Positions 27,987 through 37,113 of a DNA stretch of 49,309 bases are shown piece by piece (the stretch's first letter is position 1; each line of letters opens with the position of its first letter). Below the pieces are notes generated by a model, which worked only from the letters and a program-made list of their open reading frames with translations, had not been told where the DNA came from and searched no databases. Source of the stretch: an uncultured archaeon (GTDB lineage: Archaea > Iainarchaeota > Iainarchaeia > Iainarchaeales > Iainarchaeaceae). The stretch spans positions 1 to 49,309 of the forward strand of contig CABMIU010000048.1 in NCBI GenBank assembly GCA_902386385.1. Direction: 5' to 3'. Position numbers and translations under genes: made by a program.

Positions 27987-28823
27987 TTAATGATGTCTGC
28001 CATACCTTCCACTGTGAGATTTTCCCGTATCGATGTCATCCATCTCCTCCCTTGTCGGATGCCGGAGTTCATTGCCGCTCAACACGAGCGGGTTATAAGA
28101 CGGGTTTAGCACGTACTTTGTGCCATTATAGCCGGTTTGCACTTCGCGGACAAACTGCCCGTTTGGCGCATGAAATATGATTTTCGGGGGGTTATTTGGC
28201 GTTTGCAAGATTGTGTACTGCAAGCGTCCGATATTTTTGGCGTTTTGGGGGGCAACATTCCTTTGTATTGCGGATTTCGCAGGCCTCCGCTTTTCTGTTT
28301 GGCCTTGCCTTGTCTCTCCTTGGCTTTTACTGATTTGCCAGCCATATTGCCCAAGCCGTGCCTTGGCAATTTCAATTTGCGGCACTTTGGCGGGTCTGCC
28401 CGGTTTTTCCGCGGCCACACCAGCTTTCGTATGCCTTGCGGGCACAGGCTTTTGGCTTGGCTGTTCCCTTTCTTTTTCCCCTCTAAGTCCGGCGGTTTTC
28501 AGCACATGTTTCCATTTTTCCGCCATTAGTTCAAGCGGAATTTTTTTCTCTCTTAGCCTTGAAACTAGGCGCGTTATTCCGGATGCGCCGAGGTTTTCTT
28601 CCAGATATCGGAATTTTCTTTCTCCAAGTGCACTAGCAACATCCCGGAGTGAAATAGTATACTCTGGAATGGTTTCAAAAGAAAACTGCTTCCTAAGTTC
28701 TGCAGGCAGGCCATGTACTACGCGGGGTGTTGCCAATTTTCTCGTCTTTTCAATGAGCTGGTCTAACTTGTGCGGGTCATAACCTGTGCGGGTGGTTCGG
28801 CGTATAGGTTTCATCTTATCCAT
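27987..28823 (-). CDS. Basic orphan protein of unknown function
   Basis: 278-aa minus ORF, Lys/Arg-rich with a structured N-terminal half; AT-rich promoter-like sequence upstream. Confidence 0.7.
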   Translation of the reverse strand: MDKMKPIRRTTRTGYDPHKLDQLIEKTRKLATPRVVHGLPAELRKQFSFETIPEYTISLRDVASALGERKFRYLEENLGASGITRLVSRLREKKIPLELMAEKWKHVLKTAGLRGEKEREQPSQKPVPARHTKAGVAAEKPGRPAKVPQIEIAKARLGQYGWQISKSQGETRQGQTEKRRPAKSAIQRNVAPQNAKNIGRLQYTILQTPNNPPKIIFHAPNGQFVREVQTGYNGTKYVLNPSYNPLVLSGNELRHPTREEMDDIDTGKSHSGRYGRHH

Positions 28824-28884
28824 AATAACAAATGCACGAGGGTATAATAATTTTTAGTTATTGGGGTGTTTTTCTGATTTTTTT

Positions 28885-29150
28885 GCAGGGTTCTCTTTCT
28901 TGTTCCCCTTCAGGGTTTCGCCAGTGACATTTCCGCGTTGCGAAGCCAGAGTTTTCCCGAAGGGGATACAGGTCTGGCGGCCGCCTGCTCGCGGCGATAG
29001 AGCGGACAATCTTCGAGGGGCCTGTCCCGTCGCCAAAGGCGTTCGCCTTTCCGACGCGGTCTCGGACGGGGCAACCGTCGCACCCATTCTCCCAAGAGGG
29101 CGAAACGCCGAAACTGTTGCGGCTTGGACCTCTCCGCTGGTTTATGTAGC
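28885..29150 (-). ncRNA. Candidate structured non-coding RNA region (identity and strand uncertain)
   Basis: GC-rich intergenic with nested stems: AAAGGCG/CGCCTTT (29035-29050), flanking GTCG/CGAC and GTCC/GGAC, and GCCG...CGGC near 29110-29130; TATA-like catatattttaa on the minus strand near 29165-29176. Confidence 0.35.
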
Positions 29151-29232
29151 GTCCGGCAAAAGCTTAAAATATATGTATGGCATACTGGTATAAGCCACAC
29201 ATTTCTCGTTTTAATGAAGGGGTGATTAGTGG

Positions 29233-29586
29233 ATGGCATTCGTAGAGAAGCTTATTGGCAAGAAGGAAGAGCTCGACATGGAGGACTTCCTGAACAACCT
29301 TGACTCACAGGAGGAAGACCCGTATGAAGGGGCAGAGGCTCTTGTAAAGCCCATAAACCTTACCACGGAAGACGACGTCAAGGCGATTCTGGAGGAATCC
29401 AAGAAGGGCAACATAATGCTAGTCAACATCGCCGACCTCGGCAAGAGGAACGCGATGAAGCTCAAGGAGCTCCTTGGCGCGGTCAAGGACGGCGTTGAGA
29501 CAATTGACGGCGACATTGCAAGGGTTTCGCAGGAAAAAATAATAGTGACCCCCGCAAAGGTCAAGATAATCAAGAGAAAGGACTGA
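29233..29586 (+). CDS. sepF: SepF-like cell-division protein
   Basis: MEDFLNNLDSQEEDPYEGAEALVKPINLTTEDDVKAILEESKKGNIMLVNIADL...DGDIARVSQEKIIVTP. Confidence 0.92.
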   Translation: MAFVEKLIGKKEELDMEDFLNNLDSQEEDPYEGAEALVKPINLTTEDDVKAILEESKKGNIMLVNIADLGKRNAMKLKELLGAVKDGVETIDGDIARVSQEKIIVTPAKVKIIKRKD

Positions 29587-29625
29587 ATTTAATTAATGCG
29601 GCCGATGGCTGCAACGGCAAATAAC

Positions 29626-29652
29626 AAGCGGCCAGGTGGCCGCTTTTTTTTT
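29626..29652 (+). terminator. Intrinsic-terminator-like hairpin with T tract downstream of sepF
   Basis: AAGCGGCCA-gg-TGGCCGCTT followed by a run of T. Confidence 0.8.
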
Positions 29653-29681
29653 GGCCTCTTTTTTTTTGGCTAACCAACCAA

Positions 29682-30599
29682 ATGGTTTTTATGGAAAATC
29701 CGGTTTTCCTTTTCAAGGTTCAGAAAGCCGATGCAGAGGCAAAGGTTTCCTCGCTTTTTGTTTCAAAGCGATGGGAAAAGCCGGAAATTAACTCTTCGCT
29801 TTCCTGCATTCCCTGCTTCTTTTTTTCCTTTGACATCCATGACAGTTCCTCCGGCAAGACTATCGTTGTCAAGAGGGGATTCGGCGCCCTGAACGCGAAT
29901 TCGAAAGAGCTTGAGGACCGGCTTGCGTCGCTTTCGGAAAATGAGGAAGATTTTGAACGTGCCGACATAAACCAGGTGCATGAGCATGAAATGTCTTTCC
30001 TGAAACAGAGAATTTCAGGGGGCGAGGCAAAGGAGATTTTGCCTGTCCTGCTTGCCGCGAAATACGGCGCCCTTAAGGAAAACGTGATTGTTTCCGGCCT
30101 CGATTTCTGCAATGTGCCTTTCTGGAATATAACCGCGAAATATGGCGTTGGAATTTCATCCAAAATCGAAATCAATGGGCTGACTGGCGAGGTTTTCGGC
30201 TCTGGCTCGATTCCGTTGAGGCAGAAGACCGAGCGTGAGCTCGTTTCAGAGGTCCTTGATGAGCTTTCAAGGCCTTCAGCATGGCTTGATTACTCAGCGA
30301 GAATCCTGTCAAAATTCCTTGCCCCTGCCGCCCCAGAAAATGGCGGGGCTGGTCAGAAGGGAAACGGCGGAGGAAAAAGGGATGTAAAAGGGCGGGGCAA
30401 AGAAAACGAAAAATGGCACGGCAAAGGCAGTGAAAAAGGCCATTCCAAAGGGCGTGGCGTGGTGAAATCTGGCAATGGCTCAGCTTCGTTTCCGTCAGTT
30501 CTGCCCGGTGATGATTCGATTTACAGCGAGACTGCGCGGGTAATCCTGCTCGCAATAATTGCATTGCTCGCGGTAATCTGGTTTTTCCTGCTGAGATAG
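29682..30599 (+). CDS. Hypothetical protein with C-terminal TM
   Basis: 305-aa ORF; C-terminal ARVILLAIIALLAVIWFFLLR; Gly/Lys-rich linker before the TM. Confidence 0.75.
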   Translation: MVFMENPVFLFKVQKADAEAKVSSLFVSKRWEKPEINSSLSCIPCFFFSFDIHDSSSGKTIVVKRGFGALNANSKELEDRLASLSENEEDFERADINQVHEHEMSFLKQRISGGEAKEILPVLLAAKYGALKENVIVSGLDFCNVPFWNITAKYGVGISSKIEINGLTGEVFGSGSIPLRQKTERELVSEVLDELSRPSAWLDYSARILSKFLAPAAPENGGAGQKGNGGGKRDVKGRGKENEKWHGKGSEKGHSKGRGVVKSGNGSASFPSVLPGDDSIYSETARVILLAIIALLAVIWFFLLR

Positions 30600-30667
30600 C
30601 GTTGGAGCATCTGGCTTGTGGAGTAATCTGCACATATTTAGGCATCTTAGGGACTTTTGCCGTACAT

Positions 30668-33600
30668 TTATGCGTAATCTAACAGGCTCTTCTGCTGCAC
30701 TTTTTCGTTCGTGAAAACGGAGTCTATTTCCCTTTCAATCAGGATTATCCTCTGCCTCAGGTAGTCGCTGAGGCCGTGCTTTGCTATCATCTCCTTTGCT
30801 ATTGCAAGGTATTTTCGCACAGAGCCCTGCGCTATCGTGAGTATTATCGTGTCGCTGCCGCATTCGGTGCATTTGCCGCACAGTGGCACGCGCCTGTACT
30901 TCGTGTTGCACTTGCTGCACCTGAACACCTGCCTCGAGAATGCGCGGGTGTTGCCTATTATGTCCGGCATGAAGTGGCTAACCATTACCCTTTCGAGCGC
31001 ATCCTTCTGGTCAATCGCCCTTATACGCCCCTGCACTGCGGCCTGCGCATTCATCTTTTCCTCCATTGACTTCAGAGACACGTATGTTGATTCCTTTGGC
31101 CCCGCATCGAACTGCGAGGTCTGGTGCGTGAATCCGAACCCGGTGTACTGGCCGGGCTTGCCTATTTTCCTCTTTATAATCGGCACCTGCACTGAATCCG
31201 GCTCTGCGTATGAAAGGCTCTTGAGGTAAAGCTCAACGGGGTATTCCCTGCATGTCTCCACTTCATACACCTCGTCATCTATTTCCTGCGGGTTTATTGA
31301 AACAGTGAAAACTAGCGGGGCGTCCATCCTTCCCCCGCGCGAGCCGGGCAAATAGAGCCTTGAAAAATTCAGGAGGGCATCCATCAGGAGCATTATCGAA
31401 TCCTGGTCGCCGTCGGCGTTGCGCCGTTTCGCGAGGTGGAAATAGGGATGGGCAAAATTCAGCTTTGCCTTTGTGTAGCCGATTATCCTGCACACCACCG
31501 CTGCAGAGGTGTGCGGGGCGAGACCAAGGAAAAGCTCGCCGATGAGCTGGTCCCGCGAGTCATAATTGTAATGGCTGCCCAGGCCGTAGAATCTCTCCAG
31601 TTCCTCATCAACGAACCTTGTAACCCTGAGGAAAAAATCCCCTGCGTCCTGGTTCACTATGATGTCCTGCACGAAAATCTCGCACAACTGTTCAGGGCTC
31701 ACGAGTTCCCTTCCCTCGAAGTCCTTTGTGTAGCCGAGTTCCCTCGCCTTTTCAACGCTAAGGCCTATTTCGCTTGGCTTGAAGTGCGTGAGCGGCGCGT
31801 TCAGTAGCTCGAACCTTATTGTGCCGTCCCTGAATATGTGCAGGTTGTGCCTCGCCCTGAGAATGCCCTTTTCCAGCGGCTCAGGGATTTTTTGTATATT
31901 TATGAGCCCTTTCACCCCTTTCACGAGTGGGGGTATCGGCACCCTGAGGTTTGCGGATGCCTGCTGTAGCATTTTTGCGAGCCCTATTTTCCGCTTGATG
32001 AATGCGCTTGTTTCAGAGCCGCATTGCGGGCATTTTTCCTCTTTCGAGTACTTGCCGCACTTCTGGCATCTCCTCACAAGCTCGTTCCTTTTCCCGTCCT
32101 CCATTGAATATGGCTGTTCCTCTATCTGCCCTGTTTCAGGGTTCAGGAAATAAGCGATTTCCGATTCGACATTGTTTGTCTCCGCTGCCTTGTTCACCGA
32201 CCTGATGTTGCCCCCCATTATGCCGATTGGGAAAAGGACCATCGGGTCTCCAACCATCTTGCGCGGCCTCGCCGCCTCAGGCCTTCCCATCCTGCACCCG
32301 ATGAAGGTTCCTGCCTTGTCCATTATTTTCAATCCGGAAATTCGCGAAAGCATTTCAAAAACCGGCATCATGGGGTCCGGCTCTGCGATGCTCGTGCCAC
32401 CAAAGGTCTTGAAGAAAGAGTAGGCGTATTCCTTTCCGATGATTATCCTGCTTTGCCCCTGCTCCGAAGGTACGGCATTTCCATTGCCATGATTTTCCGT
32501 GGCGTTTCCATGTTGGCTGCCATTGGCTGGATTTGTGCCATTGCTTTCTCCGCCGTTGCCCGCATCGCCATTGGAGCTGCCCCCGCCAGGCTGGGTATGC
32601 CGTATAAAGTGCGGTACCCCTATCATGTCCAGCATTGCCTTTGCCTTTTCGCCGAAAGGGATTGAAAGCTCCATTTCCGAGCCTTCAAAGTTTTTCTCCG
32701 ATGCCCTCACTGCCGCGATGAGTTCGCAGGCTTCCCGCGAAGACAACCCCGAGTAATAATGAAGGAAATTCGGGTGCAGCGGCACGCCGAGCTGGATGGA
32801 AAGCTCAATAGCAGTGCTCTGGTCAACCATTGCGGGATTTGAAAGTATTTTTTCCATGTTGAATGCTGATGCGATTCCCCCGTTTCCGTGCAATGCCTCT
32901 TCTAGCTCAAGCTTCCACCATTCCTCGCAGTATCCCGCAGGCATCAATGGGTGTGCGGTTTTCCTGAAATCCCCGAGCGCTATCAGCATGTCCCCCAAAA
33001 AAAGTATTTGCCCGACCTTTCCCATCACCTGTTCCGCTTCCTCTGCCGTCTTTATTTTCCTTACCTCGCCGCTCTTCAGCTTCACGATTGGGCCCTCTAT
33101 CGTGTCAACGGGAAAAACCTCGGCGCTCTTTCCCTGCCTCTCAACTTTTGCCTGCGAGCCAACCGCGAGAAAGCCGTCCAGCATGACCATTGTGCCGGGA
33201 TGTATCCCTTTTGCCATCACGCAGGTGTTCCTCGCCCTTCCGTAGCGCAGCCTGAAGCCGCCGAATTTGGAAGGGTAGGAAAATATCGGCCTTCCCGCGG
33301 CGATTTTCGAGAGGTACGAGTAATTGGGCTTCAGCTCCTTCTCTTCCCCCCCTGCGGAGCTCTTGCCGATTTTTATTACCTCCTCGAGCCACGACCAGTT
33401 AAGGCCAAGCATTTTAGAGAGGCTCATTATCTTCATTGCCTTCAGCCCTATCCCCTCGGAAACAACGAGGCACATGCCGCCCCGTATCTTGTTGCTGGGT
33501 ATCCTCTCGAGGTTCTTGAATGCATTCACTTCGCGGTCCTCGGTCGGCTCGCCGTTAATGCAAACAGGGCAGCCCCTTATTATTTTCCTGACATCATCGT

Positions 33601-34273
33601 CCTTGAGCTTGAACTGCCGTGTTATTATTTCATCATAAATGTTGATTTCCTCGACATAGCGCTCCACTTCATCATCAGTCGGCTTGTACCTGTCGAGCTG
33701 CATCAGTTGCCTCGCATAATCGCCTAAAATCAGCGGGAACACCGTTGCAGTCCCCCCCGCGGCCCTTATGGGCCCGGCGAAATAAATGTCCACATATTTG
33801 CTCCCGTCAGGGTTTTTGCTTATCTTGACATGCGGCACGCCGTCAAGCGGAGCCACCACTACCCCCTCCGTTACAAGCATGAGGCTGCTTTTAACTGCCT
33901 GCTCGAGGCGCTTCTCATCATCCGGGATTTCGCATATTTTCTGCTCAAGTATCTCCCTGAAAATCTGGAATATTGTCCTGTTCCTGTCGCCTTTGTGCTC
34001 TGCATAAAGCTCCCTGTACCTCTTCGCTATTCCAGGGGGCCCTATGATGTTCTCTGTCCTGTCCGCGAGGTCCAGGGTAGGGGGACATTCAACCTCGAGG
34101 CATGCATCCTTCCCTTTTTCCCTCGCCCTGCGGGCCGCCTCGAACTGGAATGATGCTTTCTTTCTCAGGGCTGCAAAATAGGATTGCACCATCTCTTCCC
34201 CGAAGCCTCCCGCAGTTTCATTTTTTGCTTTGGCGGGCATTTCCTGTTTAGGGGTTTCATGAATTTCAGGCAT
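30668..34273 (-). CDS. polC: DNA polymerase D large subunit DP2
   Basis: Full-length DP2 including VDIYFAGPIRAAGGTATVFP, NVESEIAYF, zinc-ribbon motifs and PLVFTVSINPQEIDDE. Confidence 0.97.
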   Translation of the reverse strand: MPEIHETPKQEMPAKAKNETAGGFGEEMVQSYFAALRKKASFQFEAARRAREKGKDACLEVECPPTLDLADRTENIIGPPGIAKRYRELYAEHKGDRNRTIFQIFREILEQKICEIPDDEKRLEQAVKSSLMLVTEGVVVAPLDGVPHVKISKNPDGSKYVDIYFAGPIRAAGGTATVFPLILGDYARQLMQLDRYKPTDDEVERYVEEINIYDEIITRQFKLKDDDVRKIIRGCPVCINGEPTEDREVNAFKNLERIPSNKIRGGMCLVVSEGIGLKAMKIMSLSKMLGLNWSWLEEVIKIGKSSAGGEEKELKPNYSYLSKIAAGRPIFSYPSKFGGFRLRYGRARNTCVMAKGIHPGTMVMLDGFLAVGSQAKVERQGKSAEVFPVDTIEGPIVKLKSGEVRKIKTAEEAEQVMGKVGQILFLGDMLIALGDFRKTAHPLMPAGYCEEWWKLELEEALHGNGGIASAFNMEKILSNPAMVDQSTAIELSIQLGVPLHPNFLHYYSGLSSREACELIAAVRASEKNFEGSEMELSIPFGEKAKAMLDMIGVPHFIRHTQPGGGSSNGDAGNGGESNGTNPANGSQHGNATENHGNGNAVPSEQGQSRIIIGKEYAYSFFKTFGGTSIAEPDPMMPVFEMLSRISGLKIMDKAGTFIGCRMGRPEAARPRKMVGDPMVLFPIGIMGGNIRSVNKAAETNNVESEIAYFLNPETGQIEEQPYSMEDGKRNELVRRCQKCGKYSKEEKCPQCGSETSAFIKRKIGLAKMLQQASANLRVPIPPLVKGVKGLINIQKIPEPLEKGILRARHNLHIFRDGTIRFELLNAPLTHFKPSEIGLSVEKARELGYTKDFEGRELVSPEQLCEIFVQDIIVNQDAGDFFLRVTRFVDEELERFYGLGSHYNYDSRDQLIGELFLGLAPHTSAAVVCRIIGYTKAKLNFAHPYFHLAKRRNADGDQDSIMLLMDALLNFSRLYLPGSRGGRMDAPLVFTVSINPQEIDDEVYEVETCREYPVELYLKSLSYAEPDSVQVPIIKRKIGKPGQYTGFGFTHQTSQFDAGPKESTYVSLKSMEEKMNAQAAVQGRIRAIDQKDALERVMVSHFMPDIIGNTRAFSRQVFRCSKCNTKYRRVPLCGKCTECGSDTIILTIAQGSVRKYLAIAKEMIAKHGLSDYLRQRIILIEREIDSVFTNEKVQQKSLLDYA

Positions 34274-35780
34274 TTCCGACCTCTCCCTTGAAATTATTCT
34301 CTGTTATCCTTCTGGTCTTCAGGCTGATGTCAAGCGCTATCCCGGGTGTGGGCACGTGCCCTTCCCTTATCTGGAAATTCGTGCGCTCCTGCCAGCAGCC
34401 AGCATTTGCGACCGTGCAGCCCCTGTAATGGCTATACCCCTTGTGGTGCATGTCCCCGCCAAAGTAAAAGTCCGGCTCTTCCCGTATCACCATGAAATCC
34501 CTCTTCTCGGGCACATAAGGCTGGTTAAGGCCGAATCCTGTTGAAATGTCCCTTCTCCTGAGGAGTTCAATCATCGCGTTCTGCGGCTCCTTCACGCTCA
34601 GGTGCTTTGTAGCCGCGTACATGTCATGGAAAGACCCCCCGTGGTAAATGAGGCATTTCAGGCCCTCGATTTCCACCCAGCTCGGGCTTCCCACGAAATG
34701 CACATTCCCCCTTCCTTCAAGGCCTTTCACGAATTCGCCCGGGATTGCGGGCTGAGGGTCGGCGCGCCTCACGGCATCATGCTGCCCAGGGATGATGAAA
34801 ACCTCTATGTGCTCCGGCACCTGGCCGATGAGCTCGCAGAACTTGCCGTACTGGGCATAAATATCCCTTATCGCAAGCTCGTCATACTGCTCCGGGTAAA
34901 CGCCTACGCCGTCAACATTGTCCCCCGCAACAACAAGGTACTTTATTTTTCCAAGCCTCTCGGCCTCCTTTTCGGAAGCCGTGTCGCCATTTATCCATGA
35001 AAGGAACCGCGTGAATTCCTTTTCCATGAAGAGCTTGCTTCCGACGTGCGTGTCAGAAACAAGGCACACTGAAAGGTCCCTCTCGGAAAGTTTCGGCGGC
35101 CTCTGGCTCATGTCCGGCCAGATAATGGATTGCACTATCACCATTTCATCCGTGAACTTCTTGCCCTTTATCCCAACGACATCGTCAACAAGGATTCTTT
35201 CCGCCTCCCTTGTAAGGGCGAGGTCATCCTTCGAGACAATGGCAAGGAACTTCGATTCAGGCGTTTCAAGCTCTATTGTGATGTTGCCCGCCTTGCTCAC
35301 CCATCTCTCAATTACCATTCCTGCCAGGTCGACCTGCTCGTATTTTTTCAGGCCCTTGAGCTTCTCCGGGCTTTTCGGGGAGAATCCCTGCCTGTGCTGC
35401 AGAAGTGAAGAAAGGAAATCGTACTTGTCCCTGAAATATGTGAGGAAATCCTTTACCTTGCCTTCACTCGTGCTCTGGCCCGTGATGTCATATTCCTTCA
35501 TGATGCGGTAATCCGGGTCACAGTCCTTTGCAAGGCCTTTCTGCCTTCCCTTTGTGACAACGGCTTCCCGCTCCACATTCACAAGCTTTGTCTCGCGCCC
35601 GGCAATAAGTGACGCGACCTTTTCAGGCCGCACAATCGGCTCGCTTATGCCTTCGAGAATGCTTTCCCAAGCCTCTTCCTTCTCTAGCATGCCGATGGCT
35701 TCCTGGCCTATTATCTGGCCTGCCTTCGCGCAGAATTCGATTATGGCTTTCCTCTTTTCGGCAGTGTCCTGCAAGTTCAT
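34266..35780 (-). CDS. polB: DNA polymerase D small subunit DP1 (phosphoesterase/exonuclease)
   Basis: LVSDTHVGSKLF, VAGDNVDGVGVYPEQY, IPGQHDAVRRADPQPAI, GGDMHHKGYSHYRG; overlaps the DP2 start. Confidence 0.97.
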   Translation of the reverse strand: MNLQDTAEKRKAIIEFCAKAGQIIGQEAIGMLEKEEAWESILEGISEPIVRPEKVASLIAGRETKLVNVEREAVVTKGRQKGLAKDCDPDYRIMKEYDITGQSTSEGKVKDFLTYFRDKYDFLSSLLQHRQGFSPKSPEKLKGLKKYEQVDLAGMVIERWVSKAGNITIELETPESKFLAIVSKDDLALTREAERILVDDVVGIKGKKFTDEMVIVQSIIWPDMSQRPPKLSERDLSVCLVSDTHVGSKLFMEKEFTRFLSWINGDTASEKEAERLGKIKYLVVAGDNVDGVGVYPEQYDELAIRDIYAQYGKFCELIGQVPEHIEVFIIPGQHDAVRRADPQPAIPGEFVKGLEGRGNVHFVGSPSWVEIEGLKCLIYHGGSFHDMYAATKHLSVKEPQNAMIELLRRRDISTGFGLNQPYVPEKRDFMVIREEPDFYFGGDMHHKGYSHYRGCTVANAGCWQERTNFQIREGHVPTPGIALDISLKTRRITENNFKGEVGNA

Positions 35781-36052
35781 CCCTTGTGCTTTTCCCGTAG
35801 CGATTCTAGCTCTGAAATTATTGTCCAGATCTCGGTGCGGGTGTGCGAGGGCATGTTGATGTCGTTGCTTATATCCTCGAGCATGTAAATCGCGCCTGTA
35901 ATGCCCACGCTCAGGGACTCGCTCTGTCCAATCTTGATTTTTGCATCCTCGATTGCTTTCCTTATGTTCCTCGGAACTGAGCTATCTTCGAGTATTGATT
36001 CCATGAGGTCTTTTACGTAATTCAGCTGTTCGCCTGGATTTTCATCAGCCAT
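35777..36052 (-). CDS. UPF0147 family protein
   Basis: NYVKDLMESILEDSSVPRNIRKAIEDAKIKIGQSESLSVGITGAIYMLEDISNDINMPSHTRTEIW. Confidence 0.88.
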   Translation of the reverse strand: MADENPGEQLNYVKDLMESILEDSSVPRNIRKAIEDAKIKIGQSESLSVGITGAIYMLEDISNDINMPSHTRTEIWTIISELESLREKHKG

Positions 36053-36171
36053 GGAATCCCCCCAGAGATGCAAGAAATAGGCAATGCAAGAATGGCCTTC
36101 TATTCCTATTTTATTTAGCTATACTACCCCCGCAGGCAGTTCAGCCCGCTTGAACAGAAAATGGGCGCAAA

Positions 36172-36182
36172 GCAATATAAAT
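36172..36182 (+). promoter_or_regulatory. TATA-like element upstream of the R-M operon
   Basis: aatataaatgg upstream of ATG 36209 (12-codon ORF) and ATG 36265 (methyltransferase). Confidence 0.45.
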
Positions 36183-36223
36183 GGAATCTTGCAAGGGCAT
36201 GGTTTGAATATGGGTAGCTGGTA

Positions 36224-36238
36224 TTGCCGGACCGGCAA
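36224..36238. promoter_or_regulatory. Palindrome just upstream of the R-M operon
   Basis: TTGCCGG-a-CCGGCAA, perfect 7-bp arms. Confidence 0.55.
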
Positions 36239-36264
36239 GTCGGTCTAGTAATGTTTATAATCAA

Positions 36265-37113
36265 ATGAAAGGCATTACTGTTATGCTTCCGGATGCATAT
36301 TTTAAGAATGGGGATTTTACCCTTTACAATGCGGACTGTGTTGAAACCCTTAGCAGGCTCCCTGAAGAATCAGTTGACCTGATTTTTGCTGATCCGCCAT
36401 ATTTCCTGTCCAATGGAGGGATAACTTGCAAGGCAGGAAAAATGGTCTCCGTGAATAAGGCAGAATGGGACAAATCGCAGGGTCTTGGGAAAGACTTCGA
36501 TTTTACGACAAATTGGTTGAGCGGCTGCAAGAAGGTCCTAAAGAAAAATGGCAGCATTTGGATTTCAGGCACAATGCATAATATTTACCAAGTCGGATTT
36601 GCCTTGCAATTGCTTGATTATAAGATCCTTAATGAAATTTCCTGGTATAAGCCAAATGCACCACCAAACCTTAGTTGCCGTTATTTTGCGCATTCCCATG
36701 AAACGCTTATTTGGGCAAAAAAAGGGAAAGAGGCACAGCATACTTTCAATTATCAGGAAATGAAGGAGTGGCCTGACAAACTAAGCCCACAGGGCAAGCA
36801 AATGAAAAGCGTCTGGCTGATTCCATTGACACCACCTTCAGAAAAAATATTTGGGAAGCACCCAACACAAAAACCGCTCGAACTGTTGAGGCGGATAATA
36901 ACCTCTTCTTCAAATAAAGAAAACACTGTTTTGGATCCGTTCAATGGTTCAGGTACGACAGGCGTTGTTGCAAAAGAGTTAGGCAGAAAATATATCGGGA
37001 TTGACCTTGAAAAAAAATTCTTGGATCTGGCGATTCGAAGGGCCGGTTTTAACAAGGAGAATTTATTGGCCACGCGCTTAGTGCCTGCAAATTCCCCGAA
37101 GGTGCAGGCGTGA
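36265..37113 (+). CDS. DNA adenine-N6 methyltransferase, DpnA/DpnII-M2-like
   Basis: DLIFADPPYFLSNGGITC (DPPY), KHPTQKPLELLRRII, VLDPFNGSGTTGVVAKELGRKYIGID; resembles M.DpnA from memory. Confidence 0.95.
   Translation: MKGITVMLPDAYFKNGDFTLYNADCVETLSRLPEESVDLIFADPPYFLSNGGITCKAGKMVSVNKAEWDKSQGLGKDFDFTTNWLSGCKKVLKKNGSIWISGTMHNIYQVGFALQLLDYKILNEISWYKPNAPPNLSCRYFAHSHETLIWAKKGKEAQHTFNYQEMKEWPDKLSPQGKQMKSVWLIPLTPPSEKIFGKHPTQKPLELLRRIITSSSNKENTVLDPFNGSGTTGVVAKELGRKYIGIDLEKKFLDLAIRRAGFNKENLLATRLVPANSPKVQA

Noticed and set aside
28177-28782. 201-aa plus-strand ORF
   Set aside because: Antisense to 27987..28823, whose translation is more protein-like; the plus frame is Cys/Phe/Ser-rich.
28854-29239. 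ORFs 28854..29087 (-), 28861..29193 (+), 28910..29239 (-)
   Set aside because: All three frames lack protein-like composition; the GC-rich nested stems fit non-coding RNA better.
29230-29573. 115-aa minus ORF 29226..29573
   Set aside because: Antisense to sepF, which is clearly recognisable.
30668-34273. Intein in DP2
   Set aside because: The Asn/Gly insertion is only about 45 aa and lacks intein splicing blocks.
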